A stretch of 64,000 nucleotides of DNA from positions 880,361,199 through 880,425,198 of the forward strand of contig CM060912.1 of the NCBI GenBank assembly GCA_030737875.1, read 5' to 3'. Source of the stretch: Allium sativum. Taxonomy: Eukaryota > Streptophyta > Magnoliopsida > Asparagales > Amaryllidaceae. Every line of letters begins with the position of its first letter. Position 1 is the first letter of the stretch. Below are positions 10,886 to 23,301 of this stretch, in pieces. Under the pieces are notes generated by a model, which did not search any database, was not told the DNA's origin, and saw only the letters and a list, made by a program, of their open reading frames with translations. The position numbers and the translations under genes are program-made.

Positions 10886-13011
10886 CGAATAGAGATTATT
10901 CAAAAAAGAGTTATACGTTGAAATTTAAGTTATTTGTTTATTTATCCAAATTAATAAATAAAGGTTATATTTAAGTTATTATAGTTCGGAAGCATGGGAT
11001 TATAACACTATTGTTATAATCAAATGATTTATGTAAAAGAAGGGGATTCGTAAATAGAATCCGAGATTTACGTAAGGAAGTTTTGTCAAAGATTTAAAAG
11101 TTGAACTTTGTTTATTTCGAAGTTAAAGATGTTGTTCAGTTAAGGTCTGAGAGGTAGTTATACCCCAACTTGATTGACTCCATTTTTAACTAAGGAATGG
11201 GTAAGTTTCGATAGTGAAGGTTGGTTAAGTGAATTCAGTTAATGAAGGTAATGGTTTGAGTTGGCATAGCGATGTTTTATTTAAACATCTGTTTAAATCC
11301 AATGAAGGAGTTTTGGAAATGTTTTCCAAATAAGAATCAGAAATGTTTTCTAATATAGAAAATAAGAAATGAGAGTAAAAATGGAAACGTTTTTCCAATA
11401 TTAATAAGGTATATTTTCTAAATTTAGAAAATAAGAATTTCCGTATATATATGGAAATAGGAAATGGGTAAATGAATAAATTAATGATAAATGAATTTAA
11501 GAGATAAATGATGATTGATCGATAGAATTTCCATCTGGAAATAATATCGTTGTTTGTACACATGTTTTTCTTTTATAGTTAAATCACCGACTATCAAAGT
11601 TTTTGACCGTTTTTCCGTCGTCAATACGGAGAGACCGGGATCAGATTCGTTATCTGAAAACCACTCTGTATGGGCGTTAGCGTTGCGATCAAATATGATG
11701 AAGATAATTGAAGATGGAGTTATACAAGGGCTGTCCTGTTTACAGAATAGTGCCTTCGGTTTGTCCAGTCCGAGGACAACCTGTATGGAAGAATGTTTGA
11801 TAGAGTATATTCAATAGATCGTGTAAGTTGATCTCTTCAAATGTATTTACGTTTGGTGGCGGAGGAATTCGTTTCTCTTAGCTGTATACCCATTGTATTT
11901 TTTGGGAAATCATTTTGTGATTTGGCGGGTACGACGATGTGACATTCAAAGTGAACAAATGTGAGATCTGTCAGAGATAAGCGTGGCTTCTAGCCTCACC
12001 ACCCGGAAATGGTATAAAATCGGATAGGTCGCATGGCTAAGTGGTTGGCTGCCAATTAGGGTGTATTGTCACCTGATCTAGAGAAATTCGATTTACTTTT
12101 ACAATCTAATTCGATGTTGTCCCTTTCAGGAAACGGTTGCTGATCCCAATCGTTGGTGATAATACATTCGGTACACTCAAGCGAAATGAGTGACCGGGCA
12201 TGTTTAGCCTAGGTTACAAGATGTTCTTGTTGAACCCGGTGTATTTACCTCTAGAGATACACTGTCGGAAGGTGGTCCCATACCTTGCCAGTTGAATTCA
12301 TTACCCAATAAGCGCCCACGATTTGTGATTATATATTATGTATGTAGAACGTGAGATGAAAGCGTTCTGCTAGATTATTATTATATTGTGGTTGATAGAC
12401 ACTATTATAATATCCCAAGAGTTTTGATATACAGATTATCATTTGTTTCAAAAGGATTTTTGAAAGTTAAATCAAGTGTTTTGGATTCTCATAAGGGAAA
12501 AACTCGTTCCTTTATACGGCGTAGTCTTATGAGATATCGTTATTTTCCCAAACTATTTTAAATTGTTTACTCATACCAGTCCCATGACTGACCCGGAGTT
12601 TGTTTGTTTTTTCCCTAAACTCTTGGGTGCTCAAATTTGTACGAGCAGTCAAATAGTCGGGATTTACAAATGCACTAGAAGGAGCTGGAGCAGGAGACTT
12701 CGGCAGCGTTTTTTACATTTATTGGTTATTTCCGCAGTGATGTAAGTGTTATACTCTGATAATGTTACTGTATACATATACTGATTTTATATCAAAGTTA
12801 TGTATCTATTATATATTGTTCGTTCCGCTATGAGATTCGTGTTTATTCTAATGTTGTATGTTTTTCTTCTTCTTCTTCTATTCCAAGTTTCTATCTTATC
12901 TATTCTCACCCTCCAATTTCTTTCATGGACTATCCGGATTTTCCAATGCTTGATAGTCGACATTGGGTTATATGTCGATTACTCAGGATCGCGAAAACCC
13001 AGGTCGTCACA

Positions 13012-14540
13012 GTGGTATCAGAGCTGAAGGTTAAGTAATTACCTTGGCTCTATGGCATGACTCAGTAGAGAAAGGATTAGTAATATCCTAGATTGAGTTG
13101 AGTGTATATATACGAGTGAACGTATTTGTTATTTGATATAAAATGATTTTATATTGTGGAGATTTATTGATTGAGTTGTTTATGAGTTCTGGTTGATTAG
13201 TTCGACCCACTGTATCGGTAGGAGTTAATAAACACTCGAATACGATGAACCGACATGGTATGTTTTGAAAAGAGGGTAAATGAAATAATTTTACCAGAAA
13301 TATATTTGGTTATAAAAGGAATCTATGTATTGGAATTATTATAATGTATAGGATGTGTTGGTCGTTATTATAATCGAATGAGATTAAAAATTGAAATGGT
13401 TATGTAAATTGCCAATCAGAATTCATATGAATGTAATATATGAAATCAGATGAAGTAAATTTGAATTTAAATCAAAATTGGAATTAAAATTCTAAAAACA
13501 TGAAAAGTGTTTGTAAATGGAATTGGATTAAATATATGAGAATTTTAAAATCCTGGGAGATTTTAAATTGTTTTACAAGCATTGTGGATAATATTTTGAA
13601 ATGTATTTCAAAATGGAAATGTTTAGAAATGGTTTTGAAAAGTGATATAGTATTGAACTCACTTCGATCTTTGGAAAATAGATTTCGATGATGTGCGCGC
13701 CATTATCGGTATTCATTTTCGAGTTGTAAGTGATGGATTACTACCAAAAAGATTTTGTTTTTTTTTGAATTGTTTTGAGAAAAACAAGTTGTTTTGGATC
13801 CTAAAAAAGGAAAGTTTGATTTTTGATATGGTAAATGTTTTAAATTCCCAGGAAGAGATTGTTTGAATTAAAAACAAATTTAAAGAAATTTGTGAAAGAA
13901 AATATGAATTGGATTGAAACCAATTAACTAGAAATTGAATTGGAATATAATATATCATGTAGAATCAGATTTTGAATTGTGAGATAGGAATCTGAAATGG
14001 TATTGGATTGGTGAGTTAGAGTTTGAAATCGAGAATGAAACTCGAATTTGAAATGGAAATTTACTTGGTATAAGTGAATGATTGGGTTTCAGGATAAAAA
14101 CTGATTTGAAGTTTGATTGGGATGACATTGGTATATGCTGAATAAGCAGTAGATGGAAAGGATATAATGATATGCCCGACAAAAAGGTACCAGTTTATAT
14201 TATATATGGGTTTGAGATTTTGATGAGCCAAATTGGCAAGTCACTTGGCTGTTTGATTTTCTTTTTGGTTGAAGAAGGCCTAGAGCGGCGAGTTGGAGTT
14301 TGAGCTATTGACTAGTACAAAGGAGGTGCTGGCGAAATTTTTCGAAAAGTTAATGTGTTAGAAAATTTTCAGGATTTTTGAAAATTTTCGTTAGTAGGAA
14401 TGAATAAATATTTAATTGAAATTAAATTGGTTCAGTTGAAGCTGAAGTTAAGAATTAAACAAATAATTTTAACCCAGTTAATAAGGTTTGTTTTCTACCT
14501 TAGCAATTTCGAGGACGAAATTATTTTCAGGGGGGAAGAA
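13012..14540 (+). other. Non-coding interior of the LARD-like element
   Basis: It starts with a primer-binding site (TGGTATCAGAGC, 13013-13024) complementary to initiator tRNA-Met. It ends with a purine run, CAGGGGGGAAGAA, at 14528-14540. No ORF longer than about 80 codons occurs and no gag or pol motif is seen. Just before the polypurine tract, about 14505-14530 reads N-F-E-D-E-I-I-F. This resembles the FEDE-type C-terminus of Tekay chromovirus polyproteins and is probably a remnant of the parental coding end. Confidence 0.85.
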
Positions 14541-17500
14541 TGTAATGTCCCGTATTTTTCACGGTATAATAATTAATTTATTTAATTATTTAAGTAATGG
14601 TTTGGTTATTTAAAATTACCAGAATTAAATAATATTGAATATTTAATTAATATAATAATTAAATAATATATTTAAATTCCAGAATAGTCGGAAATAGTAG
14701 AATTCACAATATTGTGTGAATTGGATTATTTAGAATATATAATTCAGTTTAGAGTTGAATTATATTGATGAATTTATTATATAAACGACAGTTGAATGTA
14801 TAATTTAAATTATAATTATAACCAAGCCCGTAATGGCGCGACAGTTCGTAATTTGGCGATTTGAACTTCAACTGAATATACAGGATTCGTTTTAAATCGA
14901 ATTTCTGTGAAACAAGAAACGTTCGGAGCTGGTGAAGTATAATTTTCTAATAGAAGAGAAAAATAGGGATTACGTCGGGTAGATTTTGATTTATGTCCAA
15001 ATCAAATTTTCAAAAAAGTCGCTATGGAATTTCGTTATAATTTTAGCGATTTAATTATATTATAAATGGATTTTACAATATAAATTGAATATCGATTCAA
15101 CCGGGATTTGAATATCGAGTTATAAATCCAATTGGAGCTGTATGATTTTCTAGTGTGAATATATATGATAATATAAATTTATTTATATTTAATTTAATTA
15201 TTTTTAAATATAATAATATTTAAATGGGTTATTTAGAGTTTTAAAAATATGCTGTGTGAGCAAGCGGATTCGGAATTCGACGAAACAAGTTTTTGGGGTC
15301 CGTAATGTCAAACTGTAGTTGCGTCCATTTTCGTGATTTTTGGATATCATATGTGATCACAGGGATTTTTAAGGACAAATACAAACAGCGTTGTAAAATA
15401 TATGAATAAAATAATGAACATTAAAATATTAAAAATTTTCTATAAATACTCACTAACTCCCTTAAACCCTAGATAGATTTTCTGTAGTCAAAGGAAAAAT
15501 GCGCCACTGTTTATTTTTCTTCTTTCAGTAAGATTTTCGATCTTCAAAAATTCATATCAATTCAAATAAAACCATATAAATCATAAAACCATTACATTTG
15601 AACTCCTTCTATCATTCTCTTCAATTCTATATATATATATTACATTGAACCCGATTGATTTTCTGGCTCGCGGTGTTCTCGAGGAAAAGCTAGGGTTATT
15701 GATTGATCTGCGTACAAGGATCGATGAGGGTTTTTGATGTTGTTTTTCTTATTAGCACGGAGATTCGTATCTTGCAGGCGATTTTGGGTGGATATGGTTG
15801 ATAAAGGTGTCGATGATCACTTATAGCGCACAGTTTAGGGTTCGGAGACACGGTTGGAACGGCTTGTTCGAGATTGATCAAAATGGTACGAGGAGAGAGA
15901 GTAGATGAAGAGAGAAATATTAGTGAAATTTATTTGATTTTAAAATGAAAGTTGGAGGAGATAGATGGATCAAAAGCTTGTGGAAATGGCGTGTTTTGTG
16001 TAAATAGGAGTTCGCTGGTTTAGTTTTGGGAAGATGAAGTTGCGGTCACGGGTTTGGAAGGTAATGGGCTGAAGTTAAATGTGTGAGGCCCATCTAAAGG
16101 TAAATGTTTTTAGTTTAAATTAAATTTAAATGTATATTAACTTCTTAATGTTGTATCATGGTCATACGTTATCAGTTTTTCGAATGGTCAGATCTGTTGG
16201 GATCGTATGGACGGTGGCTACACAATGGAACTGAGTGGGAGTGAATTGGAGCTTGCTACAATTTATTGCAAAATAAAACATCCGTCTGAATTAAAGACAC
16301 TTTATCGTTATTTAACAATGACCGTCCAATGTGAGTAAAACTCATCAACTCTACCAGTTCATATTTTTATAATGTATATTTAGAATTGATAAATGATGAT
16401 TGATATTTGTGTGTTGATTGTTTGATTGAATTGTTGATTGATTGGTTGAAATTATAAATATAATTATATATATACCGTTGATCAAATATTGATTCTGTTT
16501 ATCAGAATATTTCATATTGAAATGAAATTGATGTGAATTATATTGTGTAACATCTGTGGACGCAGGGAAACAGGTTGGACGAATCCAACTGGATTCCTCA
16601 ACATTTATTTTACTGTTTTTCATATATGGTGATATATGATGTGATATATAATCTATTGTTGATGATGTGTGTTAGAATGATATTGATCATTGTTGTTTGG
16701 TATTTTAAATACCATAAGAAATACTAGAATATAAAAAGGGAATTTTCAATGTTATATTGAAAAGAAATACATATAAAATCAAAGGATTTTATAAAAAGAG
16801 ATATTTATAAAATCAAAGGATTTTATAAAAAGGAAATATTTATGAAATAAATAGAATAATTATAAAAGGAAAGATGAATTATGGATTGAAAGTAGATTGT
16901 AAATAGAAATATGTTTAATAGATAAATTGAGAAGATTAATTTATAAATAATATAAAATAAATAAAATATTTACCATTTGAAAAATGGGATATATAAGCCT
17001 GAAATTATATAGAGAAGTAGGAGTCGGTTTTAACACCGATATTTAATGGAATTTGAATTCTTCATTTATAAAGGGAAATTTAAATAAGATTTAAAGTGTT
17101 AGAAGTAAAAGGAGATTTTGTATAAATAATTCTATAAATAGAAGTATGAATAGAATTGGAAATGGGATATTATTTAAAAATGCGAAATCAAATTGTTTGG
17201 TTTGTATAAAAGAATATTATTCACATTTAATGTGAATAAGGGATTTAAATAAATATTTTTCAGATAAGAATATTTATAAAGGAAATTTGGGGTTTTGAAT
17301 TAGAGTTAATCTAATATTAGTTATCGAATAGAGTTAGTCGAGTATTAGTTAAAAAGGAGTTAATCGATTAGAGTTAACCAAATAGAGTAAATAGATTAGA
17401 GTTAATCGAATATAGTTTATTCGAAAGGAGTTAATCGAATATAGTTTATTCGAAAGGAGTTAATCGAATATAGTTTATTCGAAAGGAGTTAATCGAATAT

Positions 17501-19811
17501 AGTTTATTCGAAAGGAGTTAATCGAATATAGTTTATTCAAAAGGAGTTAATCGAATATAGTTTATTCGAAAGGAGTTACTCGAACATAGTTTATTCGAAG
17601 AAAGGAGTTATCGAATAGAGATTATTTGAAAAATAGTTATACGTTGAAATTCGATTATATCGAATTCGGGAAAGTAGTATTCACTTTCCGTTTTTAATCA
17701 AGATTTATTTATTTATAAAATAAGTAGTTTGTTTATTTATCCAAATTAATAATTAAAGGTTACATTTAAGTTATTATAGTTCGGAAGCATGGGATTATAA
17801 CACTATATTTATAATCAAATCATTTATGTAAAAGAAGGGGATTCATAAATAGAATCTGAGAGTTACGTAAGGAAGTTTTGTTAAAGATTTAAAAGGTGAA
17901 CATTGTTTATTTCGAGGTTAAAGATGTTGTTCTGTTAAGGTCTGGGAGGTAGTTATACCCCAACTTGATTGACACCATTTTTAACTAAGGAATGGGTAAG
18001 GTTCGATAGTGAAGGTTGGTTAAGTGAATTTAGTTAATGAAGGTAATGTTTTGAGTTCACATAGCGATGTTTTATTTAAACGTCTGTTTAAATCCAATGA
18101 AGGAGTTTTGGAAATGTTTTCCAAATAAGAATCAAAAATGTTTTCTAATATAGAAAATAAGAAATGAGAGTAAATGTGGAAACGTTTTTCCAATATTAAT
18201 AAGGTATATTTTCTAAATTTAGAAAATAAGAATTTCCGTATATATATGGAAATAGGAAATGGGTAAATGAATAAATTAATGATAAATGAATTTAAGAGAT
18301 AAATGATGATTGATGATTGATCGATAGAATTTCCATTTGGAAATAATATCGTTGTTTGTAAACATGTTTTTCTTTTATAGTTAAATCACCGACTATCGAA
18401 GTTTTTGACCATTTTTCCGTCGTCATTACGGGGAGACCGGGATCAGATTCATTATCTGAAAACCACTCTGTATGGGCGTTAGCGTTGCGATCAAATATGG
18501 TGAAGATAATTGAAGACGGAGTTATGCAAGGGTTGTCCTGTTTACAGAATAGTGCCTTCGGTTGGTCCAGTCCCAGGACAACTTGTATGGAATAATGTTT
18601 GATAGAGTATATTCAATAGATCGCGTAAGTTGATCTCTTCAAACGTATTTACGTTTGGTGGCAGAGAAATTCGTTTCTCTTAGCTGTATACCCGTTGTAT
18701 TTTTGGGGAAATCAATTTGTGATTTGGCGGGTATGACGATGTGACATTCAAAGTGAACAAATGTGATATCTGTCAGAGATAAGCGTGGCTTCTAGCCTCA
18801 CAACCAGGAAATGGTATTAAATCGGGTAGGTCGCATGGCTAAGTGGTTGGCTGCCAATTAGGGTGTATTGTCACCTGATCTAGAGAAATTCCATTTACTT
18901 CTATAGTCTAATTCGATGCTGTCCCTTTCGGGAAACGGTTGTTGATCCCAACCATTGGTGCTAATACATTTGGTACACTCAACAGAAATGAGTGACCGGT
19001 CATGTTTAGCCTGGGTTACAAGATGTTCTTGTTGAACCCGGTGTATTTCCCTCTAGAGATACACAGTCGAAAGGTGGCCCCGTACCTTGCCAGTTGGAAT
19101 TCATTACCCAATAAGCGCCTGCGGCTTGTGATTATATATTATGTATGTGGAACGTGAGATGAAAGCGTTCTGCTAGATGATTATTATATTGTGGTTGATA
19201 GACGCTATTATAATATCCAAAGAGTTTTGATATACAAATTATCATTTGTTTCAAAAGGATTTTTGATAGTTAAATCAAGTGTTTTGGATTCTCATAAGGG
19301 AAAAATATGTTCCGTTATACGACATGGTCTTATGAGATATCGTTACTTTCCCAAACTGTTTTAAATTGTTTACTCATACCAGTCCCATGACTGACCCGGA
19401 GTTTGTTTTGTTTTGTTTTCCCTAAACTCCTGGGTGATCAAATTTGTACGAGCAGTCAAGTAGTCGAGATTTACAGATGCACTAGAAGGAGCTGGAGCAG
19501 GAGGCTTCAGTAGCGTTTTTTATAGCTATTGTTTATTTCCGTTGTGATGTAAGCGTTATACTCTGATAATGTTACTGTATACATATACTGTTTTATATCA
19601 AAGTTATGTATCTATTATATATTATTCGTTCCGCTGTGAGATTCATTTTTATTCTGATGTTGTATGTTCTTCTTCTTCTATTCTAAGTTTCTATCTTAAC
19701 TATTATCACCCTCTAATTTCTTTCATGGACTATCCAGTATTTCTGATGCTTGATAGTCAACATTGGGTTATATGTCGATTACTCAGGATCGCAAAAACCC
19801 GGGTCGTTACA
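14541..19811 (+). repeat. 3' LTR of the LARD-like element (5271 bp)
   Basis: This is the direct copy of 7815-13011 and begins right after the polypurine tract. It carries about 70 extra bases near 17650-17720 that the 5' LTR lacks. Its minisatellite is at about 17391-17600, its TATA box at about 15440 and its CAGTCCCATGACTG block near 19380. It ends GGGTCGTTACA at 19811, followed by the AAACC target duplication. Confidence 0.9.
17391..17600 (+). repeat. 29-bp minisatellite in the LARD 3' LTR
   Basis: About seven units of the same GAGTTAATCGAATATAGTTT / ATTCGAAAG repeat occur as in the 5' LTR, with slightly more regular units at the start of the array. Confidence 0.88.
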
Positions 19812-20590
19812 AAACCCAACACATCTTTAATCTTTTGGGGTTCTTGAACGTTTTGAATGGCTTCTATCTACTCGGGGTTGACCTCAATCATTCGAGAATT
19901 GATGATGAAATCCAAGAATTTCCCTAATGCAATGCTGAAGAGCATTTTAAAGGGTTGAGTTTCATCCCATACTAGAAATAAATATCGAACATCTCCGTTA
20001 AGTCATCTACATAGTTGGTCGATCATCATGATTTTACAAGCATGTCATTGACATAAAACTCGATTGATCTCCCAATATGATCTTTAAACATGTGGTTGAC
20101 TAACCGCGGGGTACGTCGCTTCGGCATTCTTCAAACCGAATGACATAACCACGTAACAATATAGTCCTAAGTCTATAATGAAATTATAGTGATCCTACAT
20201 AGGTAAATGCACTAGAATCTGGTTATATCCGAAGTATGCCTCCACGAAGGAGATAACTTCATATCCAGCTGTCAAGTCCATAAGCTGGTCGATCCTGAGA
20301 ATTTGGGAAGTTGTCCTTGTGATAGACCTTGTTCAAGTCGGAGAAATTAGTACATGTAGATCATTTTCTATTATACTTCTCTATAAGAACTGGACTCGAT
20401 ACCTAGTTGGTGCATAATAAATCTCGGATGAATCCATTGTTCTATAGCTTCTCGACTTCCTCCATCAATGTTGTTGACCTCTAAGAAACAAGCATATGCC
20501 TTTTTTATTTCACTTGGATGTATTTCGGATTAATATTGAGTGAATATCTTATGATGTTTGGTGATATCCCACACATGTCAGCATGGGTCA
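19812..20590 (-). pseudogene. Retand-like reverse transcriptase, N-terminal part
   Basis: Minus-strand translation gives CGISPNIIRYSLNINPK (near 20520-20575), which is the start of Tat-type RT, then GLKNAEATY near 20130 and the active-site box FYVNDMLVKS (near 20030-20065). The box is YVND where the family has YVDD, so one catalytic aspartate position is asparagine. Several stops and frame changes follow. The gene continues at 7814 across the LARD insertion. Confidence 0.78.
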
Positions 20591-22142
20591 AGGAAAACAG
20601 GTCAAAGTTTGCGTGGAGAACGTTGTCCGGAGGGGTCCAAGGTAGGATCCGATTTTTAAGACCTTAGAAGGGTCATCGTTACTGATTGGAACCACCACTG
20701 TTGTCTCGTTGGGTGCCACCCTTTTGTATCCTGCCTCTTCGTCCTTTCTAGAATCAGTGTCTTTGTATTGACAACTATATTATCCGGGCTAGTATTTGTC
20801 TTATACTTGCTATGTATTGACACCCTTGACGCAAAGGGAAGTGTCTACGGCCTTTTCCTTCTCTTTGCTACAGGAATTTTCCACTCAATCATGTACCACA
20901 CCCATCCAGCTACCTGGTCTCTCCGTACAACCCTGAATCTACTCTCCGTCGGGAATTTCAAGAGAAGGGACCAAGAAAAAATGCATGCTCTAAAGTCATC
21001 AAGAGTCGGTTGGCCCAAAAAAGTATCGTATGGAGAGTTAATGTCCAACACAACAAATGGGAGGATCTACACTGTCATGCGGTCTCCCTCTCCAAGCTTC
21101 AATGGTAGTTTAACCATACCTACCAGTTCATTAGCGGATCCTTTGAAACCTTATAATCTGCCACAACATGGCTTCAAGTCCTTAGCCACTAACATCATAT
21201 GTTCATAGGCTTTTTGAACAAAATATTTACAGAACTTGCACAGTCAACAATGATTTTTGATACAAGAGAAGGTCCTATCAAGGCCGAAATCACCATTGGG
21301 TCGCACTTGGGGCCTCTATTCCATCCACATCTCTATTTTGGAAGATGACATAGTCCGTCATCCTCCTTTACTACTTTACCGAAACACTTTCATCTACAGC
21401 GTTTTGTTCCTCAACTTCAAAGTGCTTAGCTGAGTTGACACACTGTTACATTGTTCGCAAATTGAAACTAGTCGGATGTGTTCCTTTGACTATGGAGTTG
21501 ATCACAATGCCTTTTTGTTTTTATTGGGAGACAACTCTAGGAACCACTACACATAGTCCATTGAGGTCTGAAATCCTATGCCTGTATCCCTCGAGTCAAC
21601 TTTATACTCGTCCAATTTTTTATCATGAATCAATTTCTCCATGATGTCCCAGAGATAACGGCATTCATTTGTCATGTGCTCATACATTTCGTGATGCTAA
21701 CAAAACTTTCTAGTCTACTTCTTTTCAGTGGACTCCCTCGGTACAGGCTTTCGATATTGCATCGTGTTAATTGTATCCAAATACTTATTTTATAATGAAT
21801 CATTCAATGGAATATAATTATCAAATGCATGGAATTTAGGTCGCTTCTTATCATCCTTTTCTGACCATGACCACCTCCATTATCGCATTTACATTGATTT
21901 TCATTTCTTTTGTTCTGGTTTTGGACATTCATTTGAGCTTTTTCGGAATTGTCCCTAGATTGTTTCACCTCCATATTGCTATGGTATCCCCTCATTCATA
22001 CGATCGTCGATTCTCCTTTTTCAGGTTTTCTCTGTTTCTTCGATGCATAAGAATTGGTTGGCCTTCTCATAGAACAGATCCAGAGTAGACAGAGGCTTTC
22101 CCGTCAGTCATTTCCCAAACTCTGTATTGAGGTCCACACCAT
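20591..22142 (-). pseudogene. Retand-like gag C-terminal part and aspartic protease
   Basis: At 20845-21051 the minus strand encodes YDTFLGQPTLDDFRA followed by LKFPTES and VVRRDQVAG, a signature of the protease-RT linker in Tat-clade elements. Upstream, about 21200-21300, reads MVISALIGPSLVSKIIVDCA. The retropepsin D-[ST]-G is D-C-A here, so the site is inactive. About 21.6-22.14 kb is the gag C-terminus, with stops (for example YEKANQF near 22050). The CACTA insertion cuts gag at 22142. Confidence 0.72.
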
Positions 22143-22330
22143 CACTACACCAGAAATGCCAATTAGGCAGTGCTCATCGTTGTATCTAAATCGATTTGGC
22201 AATGCTCTGGGTCGTATCAAAAAATGGCGTCTTTATTAATTTGATACTGCTATTAGCCGTATAAAATTGATAATTTGATACGGCCTAAAGCCGTATCAAA
22301 ATGATAATTTGATGCGTCTAATGACCATAT
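22143..22330 (+). repeat. CACTA left terminal and subterminal repeats
   Basis: The terminal CACTACACCA is followed by several copies of TTTGATACGGC and its reverse complement. Two of these are arranged as a hairpin (GATACGGCCTAAAGCCGTATC). In related elements such units bind transposase. Confidence 0.85.
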
Positions 22331-23301
22331 CAAATTTTAAAAAAATATATTAAAAAATCACAATTTGTCGGCATACATCAATTCTGCATTCATCATCACA
22401 CAATATTGTAACAAGACTAGTCATTCATAAACTCAACTTACATGATTTGTTTACAAAACCTTACAATGAGCGTTTGTCTACAACATTATAGTTTGAAAAT
22501 TAATGCCCATTACATGGAAATTTTTATGAAAATGGAACATATACATCTAGCAGTTATACCAATCTAGGATAAAGGAACCAAAACCAAACCTATTAAAACT
22601 GATTTTTGTTTTTGCAGTAGTTAGACCACAAAGATATTTTTATGGGTGGCCTTTATGGAGAGCTTACTCAGTTAGACCATGAGGATATTTTTGCTACTGC
22701 AGTAGTTCCTTTATTTCTTCGCTTTCAGCCTCTGATTGGTCAGTTCCATTTATAGTTCTATTATCGCCTTTGCTTGGTGTTTCATTAACTTGGACACCCT
22801 GCAAGAGATGGAGTCATATACAAATATCGGATTCAAGATAGGTTACACAATCACTAACAAGTAAAAATAATTGAATAACATTACATATATATTCATAAAT
22901 TGTATACACATATGCGGCCATACCGATTAATAAGTTTACATGAACATGCTCTGATATTAAACAAACCAAGTTGTGTACTATTCTTTCGCTATCATGCTCA
23001 ACTACATAATTCAACATAGGTCAATAACAAGGACTTAACAATATATCCAAACTGGTATTTTTGTTCTTCACTGAGGATTGACAGACTTGCATTAACTTGA
23101 ATAACAATATACTGTTAAAAGCTTATAAACTATTATATACAATGTTATTTACTGTTAAAAATTAACTAAACCTGTGATAATTGCATACTATTTTATTTAC
23201 TTGGAAGGTAACAAATGCAATTACGGTAAACTGTACGCAAATTAGGAAGCTAGCTGTTAGCAAACATAAAACTTACTATGAACCAGGCAGCTCTGGTGCA
23301 A
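22331..23301. other. CACTA interior, 3' of the captured transporter
   Basis: This is AT-rich sequence between the left subterminal repeats and the transporter stop. A 67-codon ORF (22814-23017, minus) has no recognisable domain. It may include the 3' UTR of the captured gene; nothing else is seen. Confidence 0.5.

Larger units (their letters stand above)
7815..13011 (+). repeat. 5' LTR of the LARD-like element (5197 bp)
   Basis: The LTR starts TGTAATGTCC and ends GTCGTCACA directly before the primer site. It has a TATA-like CTATAAATA (about 8718-8726) with CTCCCTTAAACCCTAG just downstream, which suggests a transcription start near 8750 and a U3 of about 0.9 kb. Further on are a 29-bp minisatellite (about 10670-10885) and a GGTGGCGGAGG block near 11856. 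A CAGTCCCATGACTG palindromic block lies near 12577. None of the ORFs in it has a recognisable domain. Confidence 0.9.
7810..19816 (+). mobile_element. LARD-like non-autonomous LTR retrotransposon with 5.2-5.3 kb LTRs
   Basis: Two direct repeats begin TGTAATGTCCCGTATTT (7815 and 14541) and end in GTCGT(C/T)ACA (13011 and 19811). They flank an interior of only about 1.53 kb that has a tRNA-Met primer site at one end and a polypurine tract at the other. The 5-bp target duplication is AGACC at 7810-7814 and AAACC at 19812-19816, with one mismatch. In the first 300 or so bases the LTRs differ at about 14 places by eye, mostly transitions. There is no gag or pol. The insertion lies inside the Retand RT-RNase H junction. 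Proteins would have to come from an autonomous relative. Confidence 0.92.

Noticed and set aside
20768..21208. 146-codon + strand open frame
   Set aside because: It is antisense to the Retand protease-RT linker (GQPTLDDFRA, KFPTES), which is the real signal.
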